Positions 9,642 to 15,643 are shown, numbered from the stretch's first letter. The stretch: DNA of 62,546 nucleotides from Microcoleus sp. FACHB-DQ6 (GCA_014695175.1 JACJNV010000363.1:1-62546), one strand, 5' to 3'. Program-made: numbers and translations. The notes: generated by a model from the letters alone, not told the origin.

Positions 9642-9766
9642 CTCAAATCTTGCACCATTGCCAATAAGCCTTTTAGGGGCGGGTTCTGGGGCTCACCCCA
9701 CAAGAAAATTGAACTATGAGTGAAACAGGCATCTTGCCTGTTCTCCAAAATAGTGCAAGATGTCAG
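9642..9766. repeat. MITE-like palindromic element, copy 1
   Basis: The ends are inverted copies: CTCAAATCTTGCACCATT on the left and, read on the minus strand, CTGACATCTTGCACTATT on the right. The interior carries the palindrome AACAGGCATCTTGCCTGTT. The same terminal motif bounds elements at 18765-19098 and 51665-51899. Confidence 0.6.
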
Positions 9767-9792
9767 TGCGATCGAATTTTCGTTTTGCGCCC

Positions 9793-10107
9793 CAGCCCGC
9801 CGAGGGTTAAAAACCCCCGTCTCATAGCTAAAGTCCTACAGCAATACGGTTCAGTTAACACTGTTAATTCCCCGGAGATCCCCCTCGCATCCCCCTTAAT
9901 ACGGGGGACGCAAGAGCAACTTCTTGTCCCCCCCTTCGTAGGGGCGGTGCCCCCGTGCCCGCCCTTGGCTAGGGGGGATCGGTCTTATCTGAACCGTATT
10001 GCTCTAAAGAGGACTAATCAAATATTAAGATATTAGATAAATAAATACATCTTCAGTTTTTTTCAAAGGAATTGCGCTATGAGACGGGCGTTTTAACCCC
10101 CGGCGGA
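9793..10107. repeat. Nested inverted-repeat element
   Basis: The outer arms are inverted copies, with CCCCCGTCTCATAGC near 9813 answering GCTATGAGACGGGCG near 10077. A second nested pair sits inside, AGCAATACGGTTCAG near 9840 and CTGAACCGTATTGCT near 9990. The interior is GC-rich with CCCCC runs. It looks like a non-coding foldback element. Confidence 0.6.
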
Positions 10108-10178
10108 CTATCGGTACAAATGCCAAATCCGAAACACTGTCAGTACAAGTGCAAAATATAAACCTACCATCCCCACCC

Positions 10179-10943
10179 ATGAAACAACCCCCCAAACCCC
10201 CCGACTTCATCATCATCGGCGCCCAAAAAGGCGGCACAACATCTCTGTACAATTACTTAATCCAACATCCCCAAATCGCCCCCGCCACCCAAAAAGAAAT
10301 CCATTACTTCGACTTCAACTTCGACAAAACCCCAGACTGGTACTGTTCCCAATTTCCCCAGCCCCAAACAGGCGAAAATCTACTAACCGGAGAAGCCAGC
10401 CCCTACTACATCTGTCACCCCCAAGTTCCGCAACGAATTTATGATTTATGTCCCAAAGTTAAAATAATCGCCCTGCTGAGAAACCCAGTAGAACGCGCAA
10501 TCTCCCACTATTATTACTATATCAAAATAGGCTACGAATCCCTATCATTAGAAGAAGCGATCGCCGCCGAGCCCGAAAGACTCAAAGGCGAAATAGAAAA
10601 ACTCCAAGCCAACCCAAACTACTACAGTTACGAACACCAACACCACAGTTATCTAACCCGCGGCATTTACGCCGATCAACTCCCAGCCTGGATGAAACTT
10701 TTTCCCAAATCACAACTTTTAATCCTCAAAAGCGAAGACTTATATACCAATCCCTTCAGCACATACAACAGCGTCTTAGAATTTCTAGAATTGCCGCCCC
10801 ACCAACTACAAACCTACGAAAAATACAACGCCACCCAATATCCTCCCATCAGCGAGACAGTATACGAGCGATTGAGAGCATATTTTCGATCGCACAACCA
10901 AAGACTAGCCGAATTGTGCGATCGAGACTTCGGCTGGGAGTAA
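10179..10943 (+). CDS. Sulfotransferase domain protein (PAPS-dependent)
   Basis: This is a 254-aa cytoplasmic-type sulfotransferase of the heparan N-sulfotransferase-like group. The 5'-phosphosulfate-binding loop GAQKGGTTS is at residues 14-22, and the 3'-phosphate-binding segment LLRNPVERAISHY at about 99-111 carries the expected Arg101 and Ser109. YLTRGIYADQLPAWMKLFP and SEDLYTNP follow, as in the family. It should transfer sulfate from PAPS to a glycan or lipid acceptor. The acceptor is unknown, but sulfated exopolysaccharide is plausible given the hps cluster nearby. I choose the ATG at 10179; an in-frame GTG at 10149 would add ten residues not typical of the family. No strong Shine-Dalgarno precedes either. 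Confidence 0.87.
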   Translation: MKQPPKPPDFIIIGAQKGGTTSLYNYLIQHPQIAPATQKEIHYFDFNFDKTPDWYCSQFPQPQTGENLLTGEASPYYICHPQVPQRIYDLCPKVKIIALLRNPVERAISHYYYYIKIGYESLSLEEAIAAEPERLKGEIEKLQANPNYYSYEHQHHSYLTRGIYADQLPAWMKLFPKSQLLILKSEDLYTNPFSTYNSVLEFLELPPHQLQTYEKYNATQYPPISETVYERLRAYFRSHNQRLAELCDRDFGWE

Positions 10944-10949
10944 CATCAT

Positions 10950-11393
10950 AGTAGGGAAACCGCAAGGCCCATTGGTTTCAACTTAAGGTAAAACCCATAG
11001 TCCGGCAGTCCGTCAGGGAATGAATTCCCTGCCTCAAAGTTAAAGTCCTCTTAAGAGGACTAAGTTGTTACGGTATTTAAATTGTCTGTTAAAAAACAAT
11101 CAAACAATGAGTGGCGTGGGCGTCCCGCCCGCCTCGAATATGCAATTTAAATGCGCGACAGCTTAATCAGTTTAAAAATCTTCTTCTGAGTCCTCTTCAG
11201 AGGACTTTCGCTATTAGACAGGGAATTCATTCCCTGGCGGACTCGCGGACTGGCAGATAGTCGGCTTCTGAGTCCTCTTCAGAGGACTTTCGCTATTAGA
11301 CAGGGAATTCATTCCCTGGCGGACTCGCGGACTCGCAGACTGGCAGATTGTCGGCTTAAGTTGATGACACCAATGGGCATTGCCGTTTCCATA
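10950..11393. repeat. Composite foldback element with imperfect terminal inverted repeats
   Basis: The left end (GGAAACCGCAAGGCCCATTG from about 10953) reappears inverted at the right end (CAATGGGCATTGCCGTTTCC, 11371-11390). Inside, the left arm carries two hairpins, CAGGGAATGAATTCCCTG (11014-11031) and AGTCCTCTTAAGAGGACT (11044-11061). The right half carries the same pair in reverse order twice, as an 82-bp tandem duplication (11189-11236 and 11271-11318). A 51-bp segment at 11108-11161 recurs inverted at about 51788-51838. No coding capacity is visible. Confidence 0.65.
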
Positions 11394-11411
11394 CATTTTG
11401 CAAAAAAATGC

Positions 11412-11440
11412 TTGACATCCCCCTCTCCCTGTGCTAGCTT
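11412..11440 (+). promoter_or_regulatory. Putative promoter of the aro leader transcript
   Basis: There is a perfect -35 hexamer TTGACA at 11412-11417, a 17-base spacer and a weak -10 TAGCTT at 11435-11440. It lies 46 bases upstream of the first leader-peptide ATG and just downstream of the foldback element. The -10 is poor, so this is a plausible rather than firm call. Confidence 0.5.
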
Positions 11441-11485
11441 GTGCAATAGTATTGTGTTTAATCCACAAAGCGCAGCACTTCACCT

Positions 11486-11542
11486 ATGTTCACAGCCAAC
11501 AGCTATTTTTATTTTTGGTACAGCCAAGTTCGCCCGGAGTGA
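11486..11542 (+). CDS. Aromatic leader peptide 1 of the DAHP synthase attenuator
   Basis: This 18-codon frame encodes MFTANSYFYFWYSQVRPE. Six consecutive residues (7-12) are Tyr, Phe or Trp, far beyond chance. The last codons (GTT CGC CCG GAG) form the 5' arm of a strong hairpin (11528-11574), and a rho-independent terminator follows at 11573-11604. This is the geometry of ribosome-mediated attenuation. Stalling at uncharged Tyr, Phe or Trp tRNA would leave the 5' arm free, whereas a ribosome at the stop codon would cover it. No strong Shine-Dalgarno is seen upstream of the ATG, which is the main weakness. Its core matches leader peptide 2 (S-x-F-Y-F-W-x-x-Q). Confidence 0.75.
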   Translation: MFTANSYFYFWYSQVRPE

Positions 11543-11574
11543 ATTTACAATTCACTGTGAACATCCGGGCGAAC
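11528..11574 (+). promoter_or_regulatory. Candidate antiterminator hairpin of attenuator 1
   Basis: GTTCGCCCGG (11528-11537) is the exact reverse complement of CCGGGCGAAC (11565-11574). The loop holds a further stem, AGTGAATT/AATTCACT (11538-11556). The 3' arm shares bases 11573-11574 with the terminator stem, or 11571-11574 if the terminator stem is extended with A-U and G-U pairs, so the two structures compete. Confidence 0.55.
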
Positions 11575-11604
11575 CGCAGATTAACACCTGCGGTTTTGTT
11601 TTTT
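11573..11604 (+). terminator. Rho-independent terminator 1 in the aro leader
   Basis: The stem is ACCGCAG/CTGCGGT with an eight-base loop, followed at once by TTTTGTTTTTT. It lies 30 bases after the leader peptide 1 stop codon and well before any gene, so it would end transcription inside the leader. Confidence 0.75.
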
Positions 11605-11649
11605 CTAGTTCTTTTCCCAACAACCAATCCAGTACAAGCGAAAACAGCA

Positions 11650-11712
11650 ATGACATTATTCAGTAACTGGTACTACAGCTTTTATTTTTGGCCCAACCAA
11701 AGTTCTGGGTAA
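11650..11712 (+). CDS. Aromatic leader peptide 2 of the DAHP synthase attenuator
   Basis: This 20-codon frame encodes MTLFSNWYYSFYFWPNQSSG, with eight aromatic residues between positions 4 and 14, including two Trp codons. The final codons (AGT TCT GGG TAA) contain AGTTCTGGGT (11701-11710). That segment pairs with ACCCGGAACT (11738-11747), which is also the 5' arm of terminator 2. A ribosome finishing the peptide would mask it and allow termination. A ribosome stalled on aromatic codons would leave it free to form the antiterminator. This is the classical trp/his/phe attenuation layout. As with peptide 1, no clear Shine-Dalgarno is visible. aroF starts 97 bases downstream. Confidence 0.82.
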   Translation: MTLFSNWYYSFYFWPNQSSG

Positions 11713-11747
11713 ATTGTCGCGCTGTCTTTTCGCACCAACCCGGAACT
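11701..11747 (+). promoter_or_regulatory. Candidate antiterminator of attenuator 2
   Basis: Ten bases at 11701-11710 pair with 11738-11747, nine Watson-Crick pairs and one G-U wobble. The 3' strand is the same ten bases that build the terminator 2 stem, so the two hairpins are mutually exclusive. Confidence 0.7.
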
Positions 11748-11768
11748 CCTAAAAGTTCCGGGTTTTTT
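11737..11768 (+). terminator. Rho-independent terminator 2 in the aro leader
   Basis: This is a perfect 11-bp stem AACCCGGAACT/AGTTCCGGGTT with a six-base loop, followed by six T. It ends 40 bases before the aroF ATG, so readthrough is required for expression of DAHP synthase. Confidence 0.85.
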
Positions 11769-11808
11769 GTTGTCAACCACCCACTTAAATTTCCCGGAGA
11801 ATTCCCTC

Positions 11809-12669
11809 ATGCTAGAAGCCAAACTCGTAACCAAATCTCATCCCGAACACCAAACAATTGTCAAACTCTCAGAAACAGTCTCAGTCGGCGGCACAGAATT
11901 ACTAATCATCGGCGGCCCCTGTACCGTCGAAAGTTCCGCCCAAATGGAAACAGTCGCCCGCCAACTATCCGCCGCCTCCGTGCAAGCTTTGCGAGGCGGA
12001 GTCTACAAACCCCGCACTTCTCCCTATTCTTTCCAAGGGATGGGAATTGAGGGACTCGAAATTTTAGCCGATGTCAGCCGGCGTTACGGTTTGCCCGTGG
12101 TGACAGAGGTAATGTCGATCGCCCAAATCGAGCCAGTTGTCACCTATGCTGATATGCTGCAACTAGGCAGTCGGAATATGCAAAACTTCGAGTTACTAAA
12201 GGCGATCGGTCAAGCCGGAAAACCAGTCCTGCTAAAACGTGGCTTGTCAGCCACAATCGAAGAATTTGTGATGGCCGCCGAATACATTCTCAGTCACGGA
12301 AATCCTGATGTAGTTCTGTGCGAAAGAGGCATCCGCAGCTTCGACAATTACACGCGGAATGTATTAGATTTAGGTGCAGTCGTAGCGCTGAAACAGTTAA
12401 CTCATTTGCCAGTAATAGTAGACCCTTCTCACGCCGTCGGCAAGCGAGAATTAGTCGCACCACTAGCCAAAGCAGCGGTTGCTTGCGGTGCAGACGGATT
12501 AATTATTGAGTGTCACCCGCAACCGGAAAAATCGGTTTCTGACGCGCGGCAAGCTCTTTCTTTACCCGATATGGTAGATTTAGTTGCCAGTTTGCGACCT
12601 GTAGCCACCGCCGTTGGCCGGTGCATACCCGATATTAATGTGCCTTCAGAGGTATTAAGTTTGAAGTGA
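11809..12669 (+). CDS. aroF: 3-deoxy-7-phosphoheptulonate synthase (DAHP synthase, type I-beta)
   Basis: This 286-aa enzyme catalyses the first step of the shikimate pathway, condensing phosphoenolpyruvate and erythrose 4-phosphate. Visible signatures are GGPCTVES (metal-binding Cys38), RGGVYKPRTSPYSFQGMG, GSRNMQNFELL, LLKRGLSAT, CERGIRSFDNYTRN, VDPSHAVGKR and IIECHPQPEKS. The ATG at 11809 has GGAGA eight bases upstream. An earlier in-frame TTG lies inside the terminator T-run and is rejected. Only about 30 residues precede the barrel, so the N-terminal ferredoxin-like/ACT-type regulatory domain found in many type I-beta enzymes is absent. The tandem leader-peptide attenuators upstream would supply control by aromatic amino acids at the RNA level (inference). 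Confidence 0.95.
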   Translation: MLEAKLVTKSHPEHQTIVKLSETVSVGGTELLIIGGPCTVESSAQMETVARQLSAASVQALRGGVYKPRTSPYSFQGMGIEGLEILADVSRRYGLPVVTEVMSIAQIEPVVTYADMLQLGSRNMQNFELLKAIGQAGKPVLLKRGLSATIEEFVMAAEYILSHGNPDVVLCERGIRSFDNYTRNVLDLGAVVALKQLTHLPVIVDPSHAVGKRELVAPLAKAAVACGADGLIIECHPQPEKSVSDARQALSLPDMVDLVASLRPVATAVGRCIPDINVPSEVLSLK

Positions 12670-12710
12670 TATTGGTAGGAGATAATGTGTAACTTTTAAC
12701 GTCAAACTCT

Positions 12711-12763
12711 ACAGTCGGTTAAAACCGACTTTAGCTTTGAGGCAGGGGTTTAAACCCCTGCCG
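12711..12763. repeat. Two-hairpin repeat (single arm of the foldback family)
   Basis: AGTCGGTTAAAACCGACT (12713-12730) is followed by TTAGCTTTGA and GCAGGGGTTTAAACCCCTGC (12742-12761). The order and linker match one arm of the elements at 10950-11393 and 21371-21501, but the first stem has a different sequence that still pairs. It could also serve as the aroF terminator, although no T-run follows. Confidence 0.6.
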
Positions 12764-12842
12764 GAATCGGGAAAAGCGCGTGTTTCACGAATTTAGATTA
12801 AAATAAAAAATAATACTGTCATCTACGAAAATTTGCTTAATT

Positions 12843-13040
12843 ATGGCAATACTACTTAACGTCCCCTCGATCGTCTGCTCTGGCTGCGGCGATACAATTA
12901 CCAAAGCCATCAAAACTGTTGACTCCGAGGCTACTGTCAATGTGGATGTCGCAGCTAAGACTGTTACGGTTGAGGCTGAAGCTTCTGAAGAATCAATTAA
13001 ACAGGCGGTTGTGGTGACAGGCCACACCGTCCAAGATTAA
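12843..13040 (+). CDS. Heavy-metal-associated (HMA) domain protein, copper-chaperone-like
   Basis: This 65-aa protein is essentially one HMA domain. The metal-binding loop is IVCSGCGD with Cys12 and Cys15, and the beta-alpha-beta pattern continues through VNVDVAAKTVTVEAEA to the C-terminal strand. Related single-domain proteins (Atx1/CopZ) hand Cu(I) or zinc to P-type ATPases. The usual Met before the CxxC is replaced by Val and Ser, so metal preference cannot be read off. No partner ATPase is in the window. It lies beside the smtB/smtA zinc genes, which suggests a role in metal homeostasis. Confidence 0.82.
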   Translation: MAILLNVPSIVCSGCGDTITKAIKTVDSEATVNVDVAAKTVTVEAEASEESIKQAVVVTGHTVQD

Positions 13041-13054
13041 TATCTAGTTGGGTG

Positions 13055-13111
13055 GGGGCGGGTTTACGAGATTATTGGTCTTAGGCCGAGATTATTTGTA
13101 AAACCCGCCCC
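13055..13111. repeat. Inverted repeat with GGGGCGGGTTTAC arms
   Basis: GGGGCGGGTTTAC at 13055-13067 answers GTAAAACCCGCCCC at 13098-13111. Related arms with unrelated loops occur at 20181-20241 and 38117-38169. Confidence 0.6.
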
Positions 13112-13133
13112 TAGAGAATTTTAAATCCATTAC

Positions 13134-13156
13134 CAATGCCCAATGCCCAATGCCCA
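13134..13156. repeat. Heptanucleotide STRR (CCCAATG)n
   Basis: About three copies of CCCAATG lie directly before the smtB stop codon. Short tandem heptamers of this kind are common in filamentous cyanobacteria. Confidence 0.75.
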
Positions 13157-13161
13157 AAAGC

Positions 13162-13602
13162 TTATTCTTCGTCTAAGTGTTCGGCCACAGCTTGGTAAAG
13201 TTCCAAAACGTGGCGATCGAGTAAACTATAAAAAACTTGTCTCCCAACCTTGCGGTAACTTACCAACCGCATCGCCCGCAACGCCCGCAACTGATGCGAT
13301 ACTGCTGACTCGCTCATACTCAAAGCCGCAGCCAAGTCACACACGCACAGTTCTTGTTTTGCCAAAACCGACAGCAGCCGCAGGCGGTTCGCATCTCCCA
13401 AAAGACTGAAAAACTCTGCCATCCGCTGCGCTTTTGCCGTGTTGAGAACTTGTGTTTGGATGTCTCCGGCCCGCCAACAGTCAACTAGGTGCGGTCGATC
13501 GCACGTTGGTGTATCGTTTTGTTCGCGAGGCTGACTTATCGCTCCATTAACAGCAGAGTTGGGTGACATCTTTTCCCGCCTGGTTTTAATTCTCATTTTC
13601 AT
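13162..13602 (-). CDS. smtB: SmtB/ZiaR-type ArsR-family zinc-sensing repressor
   Basis: This 146-aa winged-helix repressor carries ELCVCDLA at 84-91 (alpha3 site, Cys86 and Cys88), the recognition helix SESAVSHQLRALRAMRL, and an alpha5 zinc site Asp129, His131, His142, Glu145. The alpha5 residues have exactly the spacing of D104/H106/H117/E120 in SmtB. Zinc binding should release DNA and derepress smtA. It is transcribed divergently from smtA, with a 12-2-12 operator between them. The ATG at 13602 gives a basic N-terminus; ATGs at 13596 and 13569 are alternatives, and the last (MSPNSAV) has a GCGGGAAAAG stretch before it. Bases 13384-13401 are identical to the smtA terminator. Confidence 0.9.
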   Translation of the reverse strand: MKMRIKTRREKMSPNSAVNGAISQPREQNDTPTCDRPHLVDCWRAGDIQTQVLNTAKAQRMAEFFSLLGDANRLRLLSVLAKQELCVCDLAAALSMSESAVSHQLRALRAMRLVSYRKVGRQVFYSLLDRHVLELYQAVAEHLDEE

Positions 13603-13654
13603 TTTAGTGCGATCGGCAAACCTTTTGTAACAAAACTTTTACATTTCCTTTACT

Positions 13655-13680
13655 TATATCTGAATATGTGTTCATATATA
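13655..13680. promoter_or_regulatory. SmtB-type 12-2-12 operator
   Basis: TATATCTGAATA, two spacer bases, then TGTTCATATATA: ten of twelve positions are inverted-symmetric. This is the arrangement of SmtB/ZiaR operators (TGAACA/TGTTCA cores). It lies 35 bases upstream of the smtA ATG and 52 bases upstream of smtB, so it could control both. Confidence 0.8.
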
Positions 13681-13715
13681 AGTATGCACAAACAAACCCA
13701 CGAGGAAAAACTAAA

Positions 13716-13883
13716 ATGACTACCGTCACCCAAATGAAATGCGCCTGTCCTTCTTGCCTCTGCGTTGTCAACCTCAGTGACGCCATTGAAAAACAGGGCA
13801 AAACATACTGTTCCAGTGCTTGCGCTGACGGGCACCCCAACGGCAGCGGCTGCGGCCACACAGGCTGCGAGTGCAGCAAGTAA
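13716..13883 (+). CDS. smtA: Bacterial metallothionein SmtA
   Basis: This 55-aa metallothionein has nine Cys (9, 11, 14, 16, 32, 36, 46, 51, 53) and two His (40, 48), the ligand set of the Zn4Cys9His2 cluster in Synechococcus SmtA. KCACPSCLC, YCSSACADGH and CGHTGCEC match the family almost throughout. The ATG at 13716 is chosen because GAGGA lies ten bases upstream; the longer frame from 13668 would cross the operator. It stores and buffers zinc (also binding Cd and Cu) in the cytosol. It is divergent from smtB and followed by a strong terminator at 13933. Confidence 0.95.
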   Translation: MTTVTQMKCACPSCLCVVNLSDAIEKQGKTYCSSACADGHPNGSGCGHTGCECSK

Positions 13884-13932
13884 ATATTCTGCTTCAGAAA
13901 AGGTTAATCACCAACTGCCAAATATATCTAAA

Positions 13933-13966
13933 GGGAGATGCGCGGTTCGCATCTCCCAATTTTTGG
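13933..13966 (+). terminator. smtA terminator
   Basis: A perfect 10-bp stem GGGAGATGCG/CGCATCTCCC with a five-base loop, followed by AATTTTT. Its loop and 3' arm (13942-13959) are identical over 18 bases to 13384-13401 inside smtB. Confidence 0.82.
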
Positions 13967-14171
13967 CGTTTAGGTTAAAGAAAAGTTAAAATAAAGCTAA
14001 CTTAAGGTTAAGACTGCCTTAATAGACTAAATACAGAGCGAAAAAGCATAATTGCTACTTAGGCAATACAATAGAAGCAAGTTAGCGCCGCGATACAGAG
14101 TAAAAATAGTGCTATTAACAGCAGAGACCGAACCAAAAGTTGAATACCAAAAGTTTAATTAGGAGGGGGCA

Positions 14172-14432
14172 ATGAAAGAGCGGGAAGATTTTTTACATCC
14201 TCGCAATCGCTACTACGGTGATTTCACGCCAGAAAACTTGGCGTTTAATGCCAACTTGCAGGAGTTTGCTCAAAAAATAACTTATATTTGCTCGCTGGAA
14301 ACTGGGGGGAAAATTAGCGCTGAGAAAGCCTATAAAGATATTAAGATGCTTTGGAAAGACTTAAAATCCTCTAAGAAGCAATTGGGAATTGGCCAAAAAC
14401 CCCCCAGTACCGAGGAGCAAAATTCACCTTAA
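14172..14432 (+). CDS. DUF7219-like small cyanobacterial protein
   Basis: This is an 86-aa soluble protein with an AGGAGGGGG ribosome-binding site directly upstream. The pattern DFLHPRNRYYGDFTPENLAF, then NANLQEFAQ and LETGGKIS, then KAYKDIKMLWKDLKSSKKQLGIG recalls a small family annotated only in cyanobacteria (DUF7219). Its function is unknown. It is rich in charged residues and probably mostly helical, with no cysteines that would suggest metal binding except one. It sits between smtA and znuA, but that does not prove a role in zinc biology. About 290 bp before it hold no other gene. Confidence 0.75.
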   Translation: MKEREDFLHPRNRYYGDFTPENLAFNANLQEFAQKITYICSLETGGKISAEKAYKDIKMLWKDLKSSKKQLGIGQKPPSTEEQNSP

Positions 14433-14445
14433 AGTCATCGCAGCC

Positions 14446-14493
14446 AACGCAGCGTTTGCAATCGAAAACCCCTGCGATTGGGAGCGCTGCGTT
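14446..14493. terminator. Possible bidirectional terminator hairpin
   Basis: AACGCAGCG (14446-14454) pairs with CGCTGCGTT (14485-14493), with an inner CAATCG/CGATTG stem. It lies between the convergent DUF7219 and znuA genes. Only a short TTTT follows, so termination is plausible but not certain. Confidence 0.5.
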
Positions 14494-14541
14494 TTGCGGT
14501 GTACCCAGCAAATGTAAGGTGTTTGCTGCACTTTAGAAAGT

Positions 14542-15618
14542 TTATGGTTTGGGATTTGGGGCAGTTTCTCTCGCAAAGGAAGTACAATTACCGCCGAGGC
14601 CAGAAATAATCGCGCAAGTATTAGTTTTCAGCATTCCCTGATATGTATCAGCACCGGTGCCGGGGCCACCCAACTCGTCGCTGTAAAGTTCTTTGTCCCA
14701 AATTTTGACATTTGCCTCCCTCGCTACAGTCTCCATCAACTTCGGATTAGTTGTGGTTTCGGCAAAAATTGTCGGCACTCCTGTGCTCTTAATTTCTGAT
14801 GACAATTCGGCAATTCTTGCGGCGGTGGGCTGTTCCTCTGTTGTCACACCCTGCAAAGCTCCTGCAATCTCCAAACCGTAAGCATCGGCATAGTAACTCA
14901 GAGCATCGTGAGTTGTTACTAACTTGCGTTTTTCTGCTGGAATCGTCGCAATTTGAGCTTTTATCCAAGTATCTATTTTTTGCAACTCATCTGTTAAGCT
15001 TGCTGCATTTTTTGTATAAAGTTGAGCATTGCTGGGGGAAACTTTGATCAATTCATCGCGGATTGTTGTTACTATACCGATGCCATTTTGTGGGTTATGC
15101 CAAACGTGAGGATCAGGGACTTTTTCGCCTTCTTCGTGGGGTTGGTTTTCCGCTTTCTCTTCACCGTGTTCGTGTTCGTGTTTGCCCATCAGCGGTTTGG
15201 GAACGGCGAGTTCGTGTACGGCGATTTTGGGCGCAGAATTACTGCTGGATTGAATTAACTTAATGATGCTGGGTTCGTGGTTGTAGCCGCCGTATAAAAT
15301 CAGATTTGCTGTTTCAATCGCTTTGCGGTCTTCCGGCTTAGTTTGATAGGCGTGGGGGTCGTCTCCCGGCTTAATTAGACAGGTGGTGTCGATCGAACTT
15401 TGAGCTATTTCTTTAGTTATGTCGCAGATAACGCCAGTCGTGGTCACCACTTTGGGCAAGTTAGCGGCGGGACTGGCTTGAGTTTGAGTTGTGGCGGGAC
15501 TCTCTGGCGCCCGATTGCTTGCGTTCTGTCCTCCACTGCACCCAACCACTCCGCAGCCAATTGCCAAAACAGCCGCACCGCATAATCTGCCGGTTTTTCC
15601 AGGGAAGTTCGTTAACAT
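14542..15618 (-). CDS. znuA: Zinc ABC transporter substrate-binding lipoprotein ZnuA
   Basis: This is a 358-aa metal-binding lipoprotein of the ZnuA/cluster A-I family. The signal sequence ends in a lipobox-like VVGC (Cys27), followed by a Pro/Ser/Thr linker. A His/Glu-rich loop (about 147-172, GKHEHEHGEE and QPHEEGEK) is the zinc-specific signature that distinguishes ZnuA from manganese binders, and PDPHVWHNP gives a conserved His ligand. It captures periplasmic Zn(II) for ZnuBC. It is transcribed divergently from znuC across a Zur-like palindrome. I place the start at ATG 15618; a GTG two codons earlier (15624) is possible. Confidence 0.93.
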   Translation of the reverse strand: MLTNFPGKTGRLCGAAVLAIGCGVVGCSGGQNASNRAPESPATTQTQASPAANLPKVVTTTGVICDITKEIAQSSIDTTCLIKPGDDPHAYQTKPEDRKAIETANLILYGGYNHEPSIIKLIQSSSNSAPKIAVHELAVPKPLMGKHEHEHGEEKAENQPHEEGEKVPDPHVWHNPQNGIGIVTTIRDELIKVSPSNAQLYTKNAASLTDELQKIDTWIKAQIATIPAEKRKLVTTHDALSYYADAYGLEIAGALQGVTTEEQPTAARIAELSSEIKSTGVPTIFAETTTNPKLMETVAREANVKIWDKELYSDELGGPGTGADTYQGMLKTNTCAIISGLGGNCTSFARETAPNPKP

Positions 15619-15630
15619 TTTCACTTTTGG

Positions 15631-15643
15631 AACGATAATCGTT
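15631..15643. promoter_or_regulatory. Zur-like box in the znuA/znuC intergenic region
   Basis: AACGATAATCGTT is a perfect 6-1-6 palindrome 13 bases from znuA and 66 from znuC. It contains the GATAAT core of cyanobacterial Zur boxes. A weaker partial palindrome, GAACAAGAATCGTTC (15679-15693), lies nearer znuC and may serve that side. Confidence 0.65.

Larger units (their letters stand above)
9163..10178. other. 1-kb intergenic region with repeats and no credible gene
   Basis: Short open frames here cross palindromic repeats and show no protein-like composition. The region holds HIP1-type GCGATCG motifs around 9560-9640, a MITE-like element (9642-9766) and an inverted-repeat element (9793-10107). 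The promoter of hpsA (minus) and that of the sulfotransferase gene (plus) should both lie in it, but neither can be pinned down by eye. Confidence 0.6.

Noticed and set aside
9481..10036. Two plus-strand frames of 80 and 106 aa upstream of the sulfotransferase
   Set aside because: They cross the MITE-like and foldback elements, and their composition follows the repeats.
11214..11483. An 89-aa minus-strand frame upstream of aroF
   Set aside because: It runs through the duplicated hairpin repeats and repeats its own peptide (PTICQSASP), as expected from the DNA repeat.
11361..11712. Longer frames of about 100 aa across the aro leader
   Set aside because: They have no ribosome-binding site and cross terminator stems. 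The short aromatic frames inside them fit the regulatory structures.
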